NCBI GenBank assembly: GCA_037074765.1
Contig: JBAMDO010000572.1
Coordinates: 186,001-250,000 of the forward strand
Length of the DNA: 64,000 nt
Origin: Mansonella perstans
Taxonomy: Eukaryota > Nematoda > Chromadorea > Rhabditida > Onchocercidae
Direction: 5' to 3'
Translations under genes and position numbers: made by a program
The notes under the pieces: model-generated
Told to the model about the DNA's origin: nothing
Databases searched by the model: none
The model's input: only the letters and a program-made list of their open reading frames with translations
Shown: positions 1 through 15,200 of the stretch, in pieces
Numbering within the stretch: position 1 is the first letter of the stretch
How the letters are laid out: each line of letters begins with the position of its first letter

Positions 1-201
1 AATTATAGGTTGTTGTATGTATCTTTCTGGTTTTTTTTTTTTCTTTTTTTTTTTTGCGGGATTTAATGAGTAATTGTTATCCACATATATAATTAAAGAA
101 AACGCATTGACACTTTTTTGGTGATATTTTTAAAATCTTGTTTGTTACGAATTATCTATCCGGCGATATATTTCACTCCTAAAATGATTCGTTATTTGCA
201 G
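1..201. other. Non-coding sequence upstream of first recognised exon
   Basis: AT-rich sequence with a long T run at about 38-55. It ends in a good 3' splice site (TTATTTGCAG, up to 201) that opens the first exon of the MTUS-like gene. This may be an intron of a gene that begins left of the window, or outron sequence before a trans-splice site. No upstream coding exon can be supported. Confidence 0.5.
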
Positions 202-3200
202 AAGTTAATACGATCGGCAATTCCGGCAATTGCTGGAGATGATATCGCAATGTCAACAAGAACCGAAACAACACAATCAGTGGTACCATCCATGGATATT
301 AGCATGACTTCCGTTAGCTCATTGGGGTCGTCATCTATCCTCGATCATTCCATGGTTAATTTCATAATTAATTTCATAAATTAAACAATATGATAGATTG
401 GGATGAGAAAGTGAAGGAAATTTTAATGGTTAATATCGTTACTTAAAAAGTATTCAAAATATTGGGAAACTTTTGCCTTGAACAGCTTCTATTATTATTA
501 TTTAATTGCTTAAGCTTTTTCAGTAAGCTAATTTTAATTGTAATTCAGTTGTTTTTGATAATTGTTTTTTCTTTGTTAATAGTTTAATTTGAAAATTTCC
601 TGAGAAATGTGCAAGAATTTGCATTATCGTTCTAGAAGATATAAATAATATTCCGGATAGTGGTGATATAGAGTAAAGAGGAATTTTTTGATATTTAAAG
701 AAGAAAAAGGAACAGTTGAAGAATAGCTGGGAAACGGTTGCAAAATTTTTGCCGCAGTTTGAATGTTATAAATAGACTTGTACGTCATAGTTATGGCAGT
801 TACAAAAATACAGATACCATAGTTCATATGTAAATATACTGATATAATATCAATTGATTTTCATTTTAACAATCATATTTACAACAATCATATTTGCTGG
901 CCTTGGGAATCGATGTAAAATTGTGAGAAATCAAAAATCATTTGATACAAATGAAAATTGTTTAATTTCTTATCAGTGGTTCATCTGATTTCGACTGTGA
1001 CACTTGTAGTCTCAAACTGTTTTATTATTCTCTTTTGTGGTTGTGATAAGTGATGTCATGATCGATTGTTCGGATTCGTAGTGATAATGACAACGAATCA
1101 ACTAGTTTCAAATACCTGCATTCATATAATAGATATCTTTAAACAATCTTTGACACTGTCTTATATATTTTTCTGATTGCATCGGCTTCTTTTTTAATCA
1201 AATTTTTCCTTTATTAAAATATTCTTATGAATTTGATCAGCTGCGCTTAAAATGAAAAATCTATTGAAATATTTTGTATCTCATGATGGATCGCTCCCTG
1301 CTGGATCTAGAATTTTTTTTTCGATAATGTATTAATTCTAAAAAAATTTTTTACTATTTAATGTTAATTTTCAAATAGAACAACTGAAAAGTCATAATTA
1401 AGATGTAGAAGAAAAATTTTATTGACAAAATGAATTATTATTTCTCATTAATTTGTGATTTATTACAAAATTCATTTCTGTTAATTGAAATTAGAAAATT
1501 AATTAATCATCTCACATTCATAGTTTATAAAAATCGGATTGCCCATGTCATCAGCAATATTCTTCTAATTATCTGACTGGAAAGTTTTATGGAATTCGGG
1601 TCACTTGGAAGTGCCTTAATCTGTTCACATTTATTTTCAATATTTCTAAGCCAAGTTTTTAAACCTTCCAATTGCTTGATTTTTTGTTCTCGACAATTAC
1701 TAAAGCAGGGGAAATTCGCAATGAAATTGAAAAAGGTGAATTAGTTTTGAAATGTCATTCATTGATCAATGAAATTTGTAGCTTTTTTTGCATTCTGCAG
1801 TACTTACAGACTGGTATTTATCGTCAATGAGAGCCAATTTAAATTTATAGATAATGAGTGGCAGTTGGAATAGTGATGCGATGGTCAATTCACAAGCAAC
1901 TTATACAATTACCGCGCCGGTATTTACTAAAATCATCGAAAAAATTTTTCTTTTTTTGTTTCCGTTAAATAGATTGTTGTATAATGAAAAGATAAAGAAT
2001 AGAAAGTATAATAGATCAATTGTTAACAACAAAATATAGAAAGTATTAACTTTCATGATAGACTTCATTTAGCTTAATCTCGATGATGATTTTGAATAGA
2101 AAATTTGTTTAAAGAAGTATATATGCAAAATTAATGGTTAATAGTTGAAATATCAGAAAAAGATTCAATTCTGCAAAACAAAATTCCCAATTTCTTTGTC
2201 GTTGTTATTAGAGATTTTTCGAAACTAATGTGGCTAGTTCGTTCCATTCCTGCTTGAGTATCTAAGTTTGTGTAAAAAATTTCATCTTTTGTGAAGTCAA
2301 ATCTGGTCATCTTTGCTCGATAGTTAGCTGGAAACACGAACAGAATTCATTTGCAGAAGGCCTATAAAATACCAAAATTTTATTAAATAAGAAATTTAGA
2401 AAAATCAACATCTCTATTCTTGACAGTTGTCGAATGTTAAAAATTGCTGTTATCAAAAATTTCATTTTCTTTTAAAAGATTGCTTATATCTCTTTCAGAA
2501 ATCATAATCTTATAGATAATTTTAAAAGAATTAAAGTACTGATTGATTTCTTGTTTGCTTAACTGTATTTATGGATTACTTTGGATTATGGATTACTTTA
2601 AAAAGGAAAATTCAGATAGGCCGAAGTCATTACCAGTTGCTGGAGGAAATCGAATGTCCAAGCGAGCTAATTGAAGTTGACGACGATGTGCCACATCTAC
2701 CGTGTAAGCTTCTTAATTACAAAATTATTTCCAATTGATTCATCGTTCAGTGCAAATTTTACAGTGGATATAGCCATGCCAAAAACTTATCATTGTTGCA
2801 AAATTTCCGAGCAACATAATTTAATCCTTTTAAATTTTCAGAGAGTTTTGAGAATTAGCTTTTAATTTTCTCCGAATTTTTTAAAAATCTGGAATTTTTT
2901 AAATGACTTTGATTTGTCGACAAAATATTTCGATAGTACTTAACTGTTGCTGCTCAAGAAACTAGATGATTTAAAATTGCTGCGGCACTTCCTAAGCATT
3001 TAAAGAGGCATCCAGGCATTTAAAGTGGACGAAGGTAGTCATATTTATGACGCCTTGATGAATTGATACTATGCTGAGAAGGACGAAAAATTAGACCAAT
3101 TATTGAAGGATATTCGAAAACTTTTTTTTTTTAAATCGAAAATTTTGAGTGCAGCGTTCTTATCCAGGCAAAATTTTTGCAATGCTGACAAGTATCCCAG

Positions 3201-6200
3201 CTATTTAAGTTTTAAAATTATTAGATAATACTGTGAGTGAAACCTAATATTTAATTTTTGTTTTTGCAGTGAACACTAGTCTAGTTCTCGAAGAATCTCG
3301 TATCGGAGTTGATCGTCTTCCGGTCGTGGATGACAATTTATCCACTCCATTAGTGGAATATACTCCTAATACTGATTCTCAGCAGTGTCAACAACACCAG
3401 GCTCACATGCTGGATAACTGTGCGAATCATTGCCTTGCTTATCAGGGCAGGACGGATTTATCTGCTGAACTTGCAATTAGTTTACCAGTAACACAGCTGA
3501 TTCATCCCAACATATTGTCGAATGGGTCAGAATTTCCTCAACAAATAACCACCCCATTATCACCTGCCGAGAGGGTATCGTCTAGCATGAGCATTGATTC
3601 TACAATATCGGACGATGTCACCGTTAACGCTCATCCACCTTCGCTTGACCCGTTGGAACAGCAACGAAAATCACCACATCTTGCATTCCTTCCTGAACAG
3701 AAAGTGTCATCTGCAACGTTTGTAAGTTATTGAATTCTACATCAAAATATTTTCTCAAATACATGGTTATGGCAATACAATTAATTCATTCCTTTTCCGC
3801 ATGCTGTGTCATGCCTTGATACCTTTTCCAAGTTAATAAATTTAATTGACCATGCGACTATAATTAATTGATTTGACATTTGAAGAAATTTTCAATCTAG
3901 AATCTTAGACGTTTTGACCATTTCTTATAGACAACAAGTGCGGACGCAGCGGAACAAGAATCAAGCTGTTATAAACCGCTAACGAAAGCACAGCCGGAGG
4001 AACATTTACAGCATAAAGGCATAACAACAGAAAAGCCGGAAAATGTAAGAAAAGAAGGGGAAAAAGAAAGGCCAAAAAAACCAAGGCCGGTAAGTATCAA
4101 TTTTCGGATACTGGAAAATTTCATAGCAGGCTTACGGAATCTTTTTCTGTTTGCACATTTCTCAAATAAATGGAAAATTTAACGAAAAAGGTTGCAAATT
4201 TTAGCTATCAATACGGGAACTCCAGAATGCGCCAGTACCAGCAAGGCCTCCAAAATCGAAACCACCTTCTAAATCACAACTACTAATGGCGAAGCTCAAG
4301 GCAAGCATTGAAGCTGATAAACTGAAACCTAAAAAGGATGTAAAATCAAAACTTCATGATATGTTGATAGTACCGGCAACTGTTCGACGTGTGCAACCGC
4401 AGATGACTGCTGATGGAAATGATGGTTGGTTTTCTGAAGTAAAACGATGACCTAACTTTTATCATGTGAGCACATCACGTGCGTATTTTTTTTCAATTTT
4501 AAAACTATGAATGGAAGTTTTGCAATTTTCGCTGGGCGAAATAAAATTCTGGGTTGGATGAGAAATGTGGATTGGGTTTAGATGTGTGGACTGAGTTGGG
4601 ATGTGTGGATTGAGTTGAATTGAGTGCATCGAGTTAAGGTGTGTGCGTTAGTTGGAATCAAGCTTGTGTTTCCAAGATGGTTTATAGGTTGTTTCCCAAC
4701 ACCACTATGCATAGGTGGAGCATCTTTGTCAAGATGCACATGGTACTGCATTTATTGCATAGCCATTGCATACGGTATTGCTATCAGCAACTAAGGCCTC
4801 GATGTTGTTCGGTGATAAAAAATATTGATAGACATTATTTTAACACAGCATTTTTAGTTGCTCTGGAAATGATAAATTGTTTAAATTTTATATCTTAATT
4901 TTTGTATTTTATATCTTAATTTTTGTATTCTACACTATTAAACTTCATCAAATAAGTTTACATTTAACTTGTTTTTGTTGATAATTGCAATTTGTGTGCG
5001 AATGTTTACGCCCATAGATCCATCGACCATTGAAAGCATTAGTGATGGCGGTAACTGCAGTGGCAGTATGTAATTCTCTTTAGTATTGCAACACTAGCAA
5101 AAGCAGATGAGTTAGAGAACATCTGTGTATCATTATTGTTCGAGGTTAAAGGTCAGATGACTTTTTCCTCTTTAGTGCTTTTTTCCTTTCTTGTCAGCGA
5201 ACAATATTTTTAATTTTTTTCCTCATTACTTTAGCAGTTTTTGAAACATTTTTTTCTGTGCAATTCTGTAAAATTATAAAAATCGAAAAGTTGCATTTTT
5301 GTAAAAAGAGCCATCGATTTATATCCTGTTTCTTTGCATTTTCAGTTGCGTATTTCACATCTTAAAGTGTCAACGATCTGCACAAAAAATACTAAAATTG
5401 ATTTTATTTTTATTTTCACCTATTTTTTAAGAAAGTCTTCCATAATCTTATGTCTGATCTATCGTGTGAAAATTTTAAAAGTGTTAATTTTTCCCGGTAT
5501 TGTTAGTCGTTAATGTTTCAAATCCTTTGGTTTCAAAAATTTATTTATTCTTGAAGAACCTTCTAATCCTCTTTGCTTTGATTTATCAAAGAAATGATCT
5601 GTTTTAATCATAAAGTGAAATTTATATTTACGAATTCAGACCTCTTTTTGACCAGCTGATTATCTGAAGCATCATTTTTTGCAATGAACTTCACTTAATA
5701 TCTTTTTTTTTTTTTTTTAATGAAAAGAAATATATTGCATATATAATTCAATGGGACCGGATCGTTTCCGTTTGGCACACTAATGAATCGCAGTTTTTTC
5801 CTAAGCCTAAGACTGAAGGACTTTACATGCTAAGGACACAAATGGGAATGCATTAATTAGCACATATGGGAACCTCATGTTGTGTTATTTTCATTACTTG
5901 CCATATCTCGCCGAAATTATAAGCTCATTTAAACTCCTTGGCTCTTGATCATTCTGACATTAGTTTTGTCTCAGAATTGATAATCTTTTGCTGTTGTTAT
6001 TGTTGATATTGTTGTTTTGTTTAGAAAAATTTCTCATCTACCTTTTTACTCTCCCTTTTAGTTCAAATTAATTTAGAACAAAATTCAACAAATTAAAATT
6101 ACTTCAATTTTCATTTATTTTGTTAGAAAAGACGAACTTTATAAAGTGAATTTGTTGGAATAATCGAATTTTTTTGTATACAGTGATCCATTCGTTCATT

Positions 6201-9200
6201 GTTGCTTTATGAATTTTGTTTTATTTTATGGAACTAGTTTTTTTTCGAGAAAACTTTTTTCTTTCAAACAATTCTACAAGAATTATTTTTTTCTAAATGA
6301 AATTTATTCTATAAATTTGCGATATGCAAACAACGCTGTTTAAAATATAATTGCTATAGTTGTGAAATAAATTTCTTTTTAATGTTTCATTCCTACCCAT
6401 TGTTCTCTCTCGTTTTTGTTTACTTAGCATGTTTTATTATATAATACATGAAAAGATAAACAAAATATTTTCCCCTAATGTTTTTCACTTTTCCTAACGC
6501 ATTCAATCCCTCCGGCTATTTCGAAATAGCTTTCTAATTAGTAACTATCATAATGTTTAATCTCATTTAATGGTTCCCATTTTTCTAAACTCTAAACTTT
6601 TCTCATTATCTTTTTGAAAAAAAATTTCTCTCCTTTTCACTGGCATAATTATCTTTTGCTATTAAATTTCTTTCCTTTTCATTGATATAATCATCTTTTG
6701 CTATTTACTTCTTGAGTATGATGAAAGTGTATTGAAAAGATTTCTTCGCATAGGTAAGATAAAGCTAAAAGAGAAAGTGGGATAGCAATACTAGCTTTCT
6801 TGAAAATTATTGTTTCTTGGCGGAGAAATGTTAGTATAAACATTGTCGTTGATATCATAAAGTTTTGATAATCTTATTTAAACTTCTCTTGAAGGATTTC
6901 CATTTCTGAAATAGACGAACAAATGGATGAAATGTAATTAAAAAGTTATGGATTTCAGAAATGATAAAAGAAGTTATGAATTTTAGAACTGCAAGTTTAA
7001 ATATCTCAGAAAAATTCATTTTTTTTTTTTTTTTTTGCTTTTTGTATACATTACTTGGTAAAAGAAAGTAAAAAAGAATAAAAAAATTAAAGAATGGAAT
7101 TTTCTTTTTGTCGGACAAAAGCTTTTGTTATTTAGCAAGAAGTTTTTAAAAAATTGCTCTTTTATTTAAAGATTGCGAGAAATTTGTAAAAAGTATCATT
7201 GCTTTAATTACTGGTTGTACATGTCTTTTTCTGACCAAAATGTCAATCATTGAGATTTTAAATAACCTTTCATCGTCATTCTTATTCTATTTTATCCCTC
7301 ATTTCAATTATTTATATTTTTCGAAATATGAATTTAATATGAAAGTTTTCGAGTTTGCTAACCATTGCTTTAGCACAAACAAATTTTATGCCAAATTGCT
7401 TTAGCATCTAACACTAACTGGGAGCTATACGAGTGAGCCACAAACAAATTTTATGCCAAAGTCCCCAAGTTGGATTTCTTCGTCTTCAGCTTGATGATAT
7501 GAGACATCGCCCACTTACTAATGTCTAAATTGAATTTTTTCATGAAGCTAATGTCTAAATTGAATTTTTTCATGAAGAATACTTTTGGGCGTCGTAAATA
7601 TTTTCGATAGGTCGTATTTAGTGTAGTTGCAAAATTGACTAAGTGATATGTGATGGCCAAGACTGCTAAACTTCACAAGACTAAATTTCTTTCCTCCTCC
7701 ATCACATTTTCATGTTTTGCGCTTTAGGGTCTAACATATCTTTTATTTATTGTTGTTTGTAACATTTTTCCAGTGTTTATTTAATTGAATCATTGAAATT
7801 TCCCGAGCATTTCAATTAACATGTGATTAACAATCAATAAAAAGAAAGAATGCAAAAAATTATAGGATTTTTCAATTATTTTTATCTATCTAATGCAACA
7901 TTTCAATTATTTTTTATTTAATTGCTTGTAATTTGTTTAGATTATCAGTAAATTTATCGATTAATTCATGAATTTGATCAGATCGAAAAATAAAATTCAA
8001 CCGGCAGATCAGTTAGCCTAGTCTACCAAAGATTAATTATGTCATTAAGATAGCAATTTTGAAACAAGGAAATAGTTAAGAACAGTATAAATTATTTTAC
8101 TAAATGTCTAACTTACTATATTAGGTCTTATATTCTTCCAGTATTTACTGCTTTGTAACATTATTACTTCAGTCTAGACGATTTATTCCAAGCTATTCAT
8201 TGATTACTGATTATCTCCTTTTACTGATTAGCTCAAATTTCATCCTTCTACAACTACTACTTGGATTACATTATCGATCGAAGTACATTCCAGTGAAAGT
8301 TCATTTTCTTGCACTTCTTCACACCCATTCATTTCTCTTATTCTTGATTTTTCACAGAGTATACATTACTCAAGAAATTGATTGGAACTTTTAATTTATT
8401 TGTTGCTCATTTATTTTTGTTTCATTCTTAGAGAATCTCTTGAGTTGATTATCATGTTACATTATTTCTTCTCGTTTAGCTCTTCCTTTTTTTTTCTTTC
8501 AGATCATCAAGTTAATCTAATGTAAATTCTCTACTTTTAAATGCATTAATTTTGAAATACTAAATAAAGAGAATTGCTGCTATTATAATTACTTATTCTG
8601 AAATTAAATTGCTGTATAAAAATAATTTTAATATTTTCATTTTAAAATTTATTCATTTAATTGTTTCATTTTACCAATCATTTATCTCCATATAATAAAT
8701 AATTCAATACGAAGAATTTTGATTCTTTCTCTTTTATACGCTTTTTAATGATTAAATTTATAATTTCAAGTTTGGTTTGTATATTTTATTCTTTTTTTTT
8801 GTGTAGGAGAAAAGATGTCTCCTGATCAAGAAAACAAAAAGGTAACTCAACCGTCGTCTCCAAATGCGAAGCGTCGGCGGAATGAGGCGTTGAAAACGAT
8901 AAATTCACGAATACGGCCTGGACGACTTCAGTCATCACAACAACTTGATACCGCAGTGACGACTACACCACGACCAGCTGCAAAATCAAAGCAGTTATCG
9001 GTTCAACCTAAAACTGTCCAGAAAGGTAGCATTTATTTTGTTGATAATAAGAATATGGGCAACTTCACTTAAAGAAACTTTATTTTCAAGTTTCCCATCA
9101 GTCAGGTACTGCATGGATTCATTGTGTTCCAGTTTCTAAATTTCCGAGTAGATGTAAATAAAACTTGAGTTATATACTTGACATCATCTTCAGTTTGTTG

Positions 9201-12200
9201 AAATTGTATATTTTGTTTTGTGATCGTAGGTTCAAAACTCAATTGTGCTGAGACTTCATATGAATTAGAAGCAGCTTCTTACAAAATGTCATACAATACA
9301 TTATATTCTGGAGTTTATAACACATAATTTACGCACATTAGAGATAGGTCAAAATTTGAATCTTGATATTACCAGCAAGGTATGTTGTTAGGTTAAAGAC
9401 TTGTTGTAACTTTTTTTCTAAGATACAAAGCAAAGGCCAAAAGAGAAAAAGTTTGAGAGATGAATTTTACTGTCCTTAATATAAAGTTGCCGGAATTTGT
9501 GTTAACAAGTTGAGAATGAGGCAAAGGGAGCTTAGGCTAAGCCTGTTTTCCTGACATGTTTTTTAAAATCGCAAATAATTTGTTTGCTTTTTTGCAATGT
9601 TATTAGATATTATTTTTGTCGCCTTTCTAAAGGTTATGAAATAAACCAATTTGAAATTTGATTTATTCCTTTCTTAAATTTTCACTTCGATGTCTTCACT
9701 TTTGTCAAGGCCATTATAATAATTTTTAATTTCCAATTCAATCACATATTTTTATCCTGCTATTTAGAAGTGACAGTTATCGGATACTTTAAGTATTATC
9801 TCTAAACTTTGTGGAATTTCATTTTTTTTTTTTTTTGTTTTTGATATATTTTACATAAAATTTGAAATTTTTAAAAGCTATTGAAAATGTGGAAAGTTGT
9901 TCAAATAATTATATTCTAAGTTTTTTTGAATGGAACTTTGAAAAGAAAAGCTACAAATAACTGCTATACTTTAGGTCCACTTGCAATGCGATCTGAAAAG
10001 TTGAAAAAAGAAGCTTCCAAGGAACTTCCCGTTGCTCCGTATCCTAAATCAGTGATTCAATCATCAAGCATTTCCAGAGCAGAAGGTAAGTGTTGATTTT
10101 CTTCTGGAAGTTAACTTTTATCGCAAACTGAGTTATGTGTGATGTCTCATGTTAAATATTTGGGTATCATATTACTCCTTGTTGAACAACCTATAAGCTC
10201 ACCGGTATAATATTGCATGAATGGGTGTAATAAATTTGATCAGTTAAATATTTTACGGAAAAAATGTTGGTAATTGCAAATTTCTGTTTGCTTGTGTCCC
10301 GAATTTAAATTATTATTTTAAATATAAGGGCTATTTTCCCGTCTTCGTAACTCGTTCAGTTTTTTCTTTCTAATTCTAACAAATTGATTCAATTTCTACG
10401 CCTGTTAATTTGATAAAATCCAAAGTTTCTACTTTATGTTGCATAAATAGGAAAGTCATTGAACTAGTCTCTTTATTGGTTTCGAAATTATTATAAATTG
10501 TGCAAAACAAGCTGTTTAGTTGAATTAGCAGCTAAAAATCTTCCTCGTGTTCTGCTATACTTAGTTAATTTTCTTACTAAAAGATTGAAAATTGTTATCA
10601 CTTTAATTATGGCTAGTCGATGGGTAATTTACGTGTTACAAGAATCTGAAGCTGGAAAAAATTTTGATGATGCTCTTGAGGTATTTCCTCGATATCCTTT
10701 CTGATTATTCCAATTTCCATGATCTGTTTGTTTTTACGGTCTTTTTTTACGATTTTTTACGAACTGTTTTTTACGATCAAATTCCGTTGTATCCTAAATG
10801 CAGACATTTCTAGTTTCGATTAAATTATCTGAATTTGTTCCGGCTCACCCTTAAATCTGCTTTGACATCTATCTAATAAGTTAAGCTCATTTTCCCTTTT
10901 GCCATCGTTGAATCTTTGAAAGATTATACTTAATATGATTCCAAAACTATTTATTGTTCCTTACAATGAAATATGTGAGCAAAAGAAATATGAACATCAT
11001 TCCAACAGTTCCATCAGTTCCAACAGTATCTAAGCTTAATGATCCGAAATTTGCACCTTGCAAATTTTACTTCATATATTTCCTTTGGAGCATACAATTT
11101 TGTTGCAGCCTTTGGGTTTTTACCCTTAATTAAAATTTGGCATTAGAAGTTCTCAATTACACTCAAATTTTTGATGCTTTTTCCTCAAATGAAGTACTAT
11201 AGCGATTTTTGCAGTATCGCGTTCCAGTTCATCCACCTCATCTGGATTACATTCATCAATTAAAGTTCGTAAATCCGGAAAGCAGCTTACTCCAATAACT
11301 ATGGAAGCACGCCGAAGTCAGTATCAATTAGCTTATTGGTTATAAATTGACTTTTTCGTTTCAACTGCGTTTATTGAAAATACCAACAAAATACCAGTTT
11401 AGCTGTATTCAGGAATTGTAAAACGAAATTTGCTTCGTAATGAAAATTGGAAATTGTGCTTTTGAAAAATGGCGATCTTGTTAGGCCATAAATGTAACTG
11501 GGATTCTAATTTTTTCCTAAGCTAATAACTCACCTCCAAATCCTTTCAGCTTTTAGCTCTTTGCATATTGCAAAATTTTCTTTTGATACCATCAGTGCTT
11601 TTCTTTCTGCAAAAAATGAAAGTTTAGTTTGTTGATACTCTGAGTAGTATTACTGTAGTAAAAGATGTAAAATTTCTGTTGATTGAGAAGAAGTCTAAAC
11701 TTATTTTGCTAATTAATAAAAATGCTGTAGTATTTGGCACAATTCGGAATCCTGTAGAATTTGACATTCTCATGATTATTTCAATCACTACAGTCTTGAA
11801 TTTCTTTTTTTTGAAGACTTTAAGTGGAAAAGGAAATTTTTGATGACAGATTAACAAAATGTAAATCAATATTTAGTTCCAGAAAGTAAAGGCTATCATT
11901 TATTAGACGTACTGCTCAAGCTTAATCCACTTTTCGGATGCTCTCCCATTCTGAAATTAAAGTATAAAATTGCTAGGTCAAATTTCATCATACTTCTCAA
12001 ATTTAAATTAAGCTGTAGCATCCTTGGCGAAGTTGTATTTATGTCGACAAATATTTGTTATTTTTGAACCTGAAAGAAATGAGCAATCACCAGTTATTTT
12101 ATAGTCTTTGTTTTTGAAAGGCCAAGGTTCGTATTTCAAATTTATTAAGAAGTCAGACTTTCAGATGTAATTTGTTATTTACTTAAAAAAGTTTATTTTT

Positions 12201-15200
12201 AGATGATGCTTTCAAATTAAAGAGATTAACAGATGCTATTCGTGGATTTGACGTTCTTGCTGTTGTCTTTGGCCAGCAAATTCAAAAGGTATTGTCTTGC
12301 TTTTTTCTTCTTTGTTTACTCTATTAATTAACTTTGATCAGGTAGTAGAAATCCAAAACTCTTCAAGAACTATGTTCAGGATGAGCTCTTTATTAGCTTT
12401 ATAATCTTAGGTAGGGACTTGAGTTGATTTTAAAATTATCTATCTAGTTTTAAAATTCTGAAGGAAAATGTAGTTCATTTTGAAAACATAAAACTGAAGT
12501 GAAATGAAATCACTGGAAGTCATTCCTTAATTTTTGAAATATAAAGGAAAATACTTGAAGTTTGATTTCATTCTTATTTATCAATCACCGATTTATAACT
12601 TTTCAGCGCAATGAAGAATTACATGCAGCACTTGAACAAAATAAGAAATACGGTGTGCTTTTGGCTTAAAACTAATTTCAAGAGTTTTGTTTAAAAATCG
12701 TGAAATTTAATCTGAAATAGATTTGTTGTCCAAATCCTTGGCTTCTTTACACTGATCCTTAATATTCAAAGATTTCGTAAATAATCGTGGAAGGAGAACC
12801 TTTTAAATGCTAAGTTTTTATCACATGTCACAAAAGCCTAGCATTCGATAAAGTAAATTTTCTTTAAGAGAAGAATTGTTTCATAAAAATTTTAAATTCT
12901 CTGAAGTTATACCAACGGTCATTTGTTTCTATTAATGTCCATTAATTATGATGATTCATCATCGAACGAATTTAAAATTTTGTGAGCAGAGCTGAATGGA
13001 TGAGAAGTCATGGTTCAAGTTATTCCAACAATCGCTAATTGAATGTCCAACGATAAAACGGAAAATTTTCTTTCTGATCTTTCTGATTCAGCAATTAAAT
13101 TTATTACAGTTTGAGTTAAACTTTGCATTAATTTGTGGAGCAATGTGTTGAAGTTATTAAAATCATACAATTATTAGAATTGCAATGAGTTTGTTATATT
13201 CTTGTATAGGTAGAGACTTTAGCTAAAAATTTGAGTAGATTATTTTATCTGTTTCAATAATGTATGGATAAAAAGATTAGTTTGAATTTGAGCACTAATT
13301 TACTTACGTTAAGCTCATGAGAAGTAATTTAATTCTATTGTCTTCAGAATCTCACGTTAAAGCACTGGAAGCCAAGTATGAGGAATTAGTGATAGCGGTG
13401 AAGATCGATTATAGTCGTGAAATTGAAAATGGTTTGTTAATTTTTTCCAGTCTTATTCAAATTTCAGTAGAAATCGTTCGCATTAACTTTAATTTATCGA
13501 TGAAAAATAAAAAATTGACAAGGACATAATTCAGAACCTGTCATCGTTCTCCTTTTCCCATCTCTATTACAGAATTACAAACTCTGAAACAGTAATATTT
13601 CCGAATGGTTATCTAATGTTGCAGTCTCTGATGATGAATTCATCGACTAGTACTTTTCTTGATACTGATCTTCAATATCCAACACTTAGTATCATAAAAC
13701 GATCCCCGAAGTCATTATATTCCTTCGGGATTCTTTTAGTGTTTTTCACCGTTTGTGCAGCTCGAAACTGTTTAATCAGTCTTCAGTGTTTTCCAACTGA
13801 ATACTCAAAAGATAATAGTTTAATATATTTTTGAAAAGTTTAGCAAAGTTTTGTGAATAGAAGAAAAAGAAAAACCATTAAGAAATAGTTTGAAGAAATA
13901 AAAGTATTTTCACTCATAGTCTAACCTTCTAAAGCATTTTCAATATTTTCTATTCAAAATGTTTTACCTTTAGTATCCAATTTGAAGGATTATTGGGAAT
14001 TTTATTTAAATCGTTTTTGTAGGTGATTCATTCTATGTGACACTTCACTGTAATACGTCTTTTTATTCGTTTTCTCTATGATTCTTTCGCTCCATCTATT
14101 TTGAAGACCTTGAAAGCAAGTTATTTTCGGGCTGTAAGAAAAAAAAAATTTGTAAAATTAAGGACATAATATTTTTTCTACTTTCTTTGAAACATTGAGT
14201 TTTTTACTTAAATTTTTCTTTTATTTTTTTGCCGATGTTTTTTGTTTATAGAAACAGGCAGATCTACTAGGTGGAAAATTTGATTTTAATGAAAAAATTC
14301 GAACCCTTGATTGGAAATAAATTAGTTCACTGATTCTTCGAAATGACCGAGAAGTGCCTTCAAATGTGATCATAAATCTATCGAGGAAGACTGGAGCAGA
14401 TTTGTGGAGCCAGAGTAAATGGCTATTAGTGGCTCTTTTTTGGACATTTTATACTAGTCACTTAAACTGGATAAAGACTTGAGGAATTCATTAAAGATAT
14501 AAGGAAAGTAACGGTCTGATGGATAGGTTATAACAAACAAATTAAACAGTCATATTAAATTTGTTCATTTTTCTTTCTTTACAAATATTTGAGCTGTTTT
14601 TAACAAAGTATCGGATTATGTTTACTTCTGAAATGGATGTTTTTAATTTGTTTGAAGGAAAATAATTTTTTTCACATAAAAAGCGAACAAATTATTCAAA
14701 CATTCGGCCTTTCTTTATCAGCTGCGTAAATCTGTCCAATATCACCTATCGGTGACATGTAATGCTGCGTCACCAATCTTTTCGCGTATCCTTTTACATG
14801 TAATGAAAATTTCAGTGACGAAATGACTAATTAAATTGCAAATGAAAAGATCAATTTACAAGCAAGAGAGAGAAGTGGAAATCCCAAAATGACTTTTTAA
14901 GTGATCGCCGATCGGGATTTTTATTGTTTTAATGAAAAGCACCATCCAAACATCAAGGAGGCATAACTGAAAATTTTTTTGACTAGCAATTTTTCGTTGA
15001 GCTGTTGAATGGACAGGTCATAAGAAAAAGAATTATATCAGTTTGAATTTCAAAAAGCATGAACGTTTCAATTTGAAAAAGCGTCAATGTTTGAATTTGA
15101 AAAAATGTGAATTGAAATGAACTGTTTGTCATATGTCTTCAGAATCACTGTTTGCCTGTTGGTTTCGTATTTCAATCTTTTCCGGGAATATTTGGGATTT

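Noticed and set aside
4425..4450. End of the gene at the stop after exon 4205-4424
   Set aside because: Read-through gives a stop at 4448-4450, but the GTTGGT donor at 4425 joins in phase to 5018 and 8807 and the coding texture continues there; retained-intron end is possible but not preferred.
14252..14320. Exon-like stretch starting after GTTTATAG
   Set aside because: It reads 22 codons then stops, its phase does not fit the flanking MTUS-like exons, and no other exons join to it.
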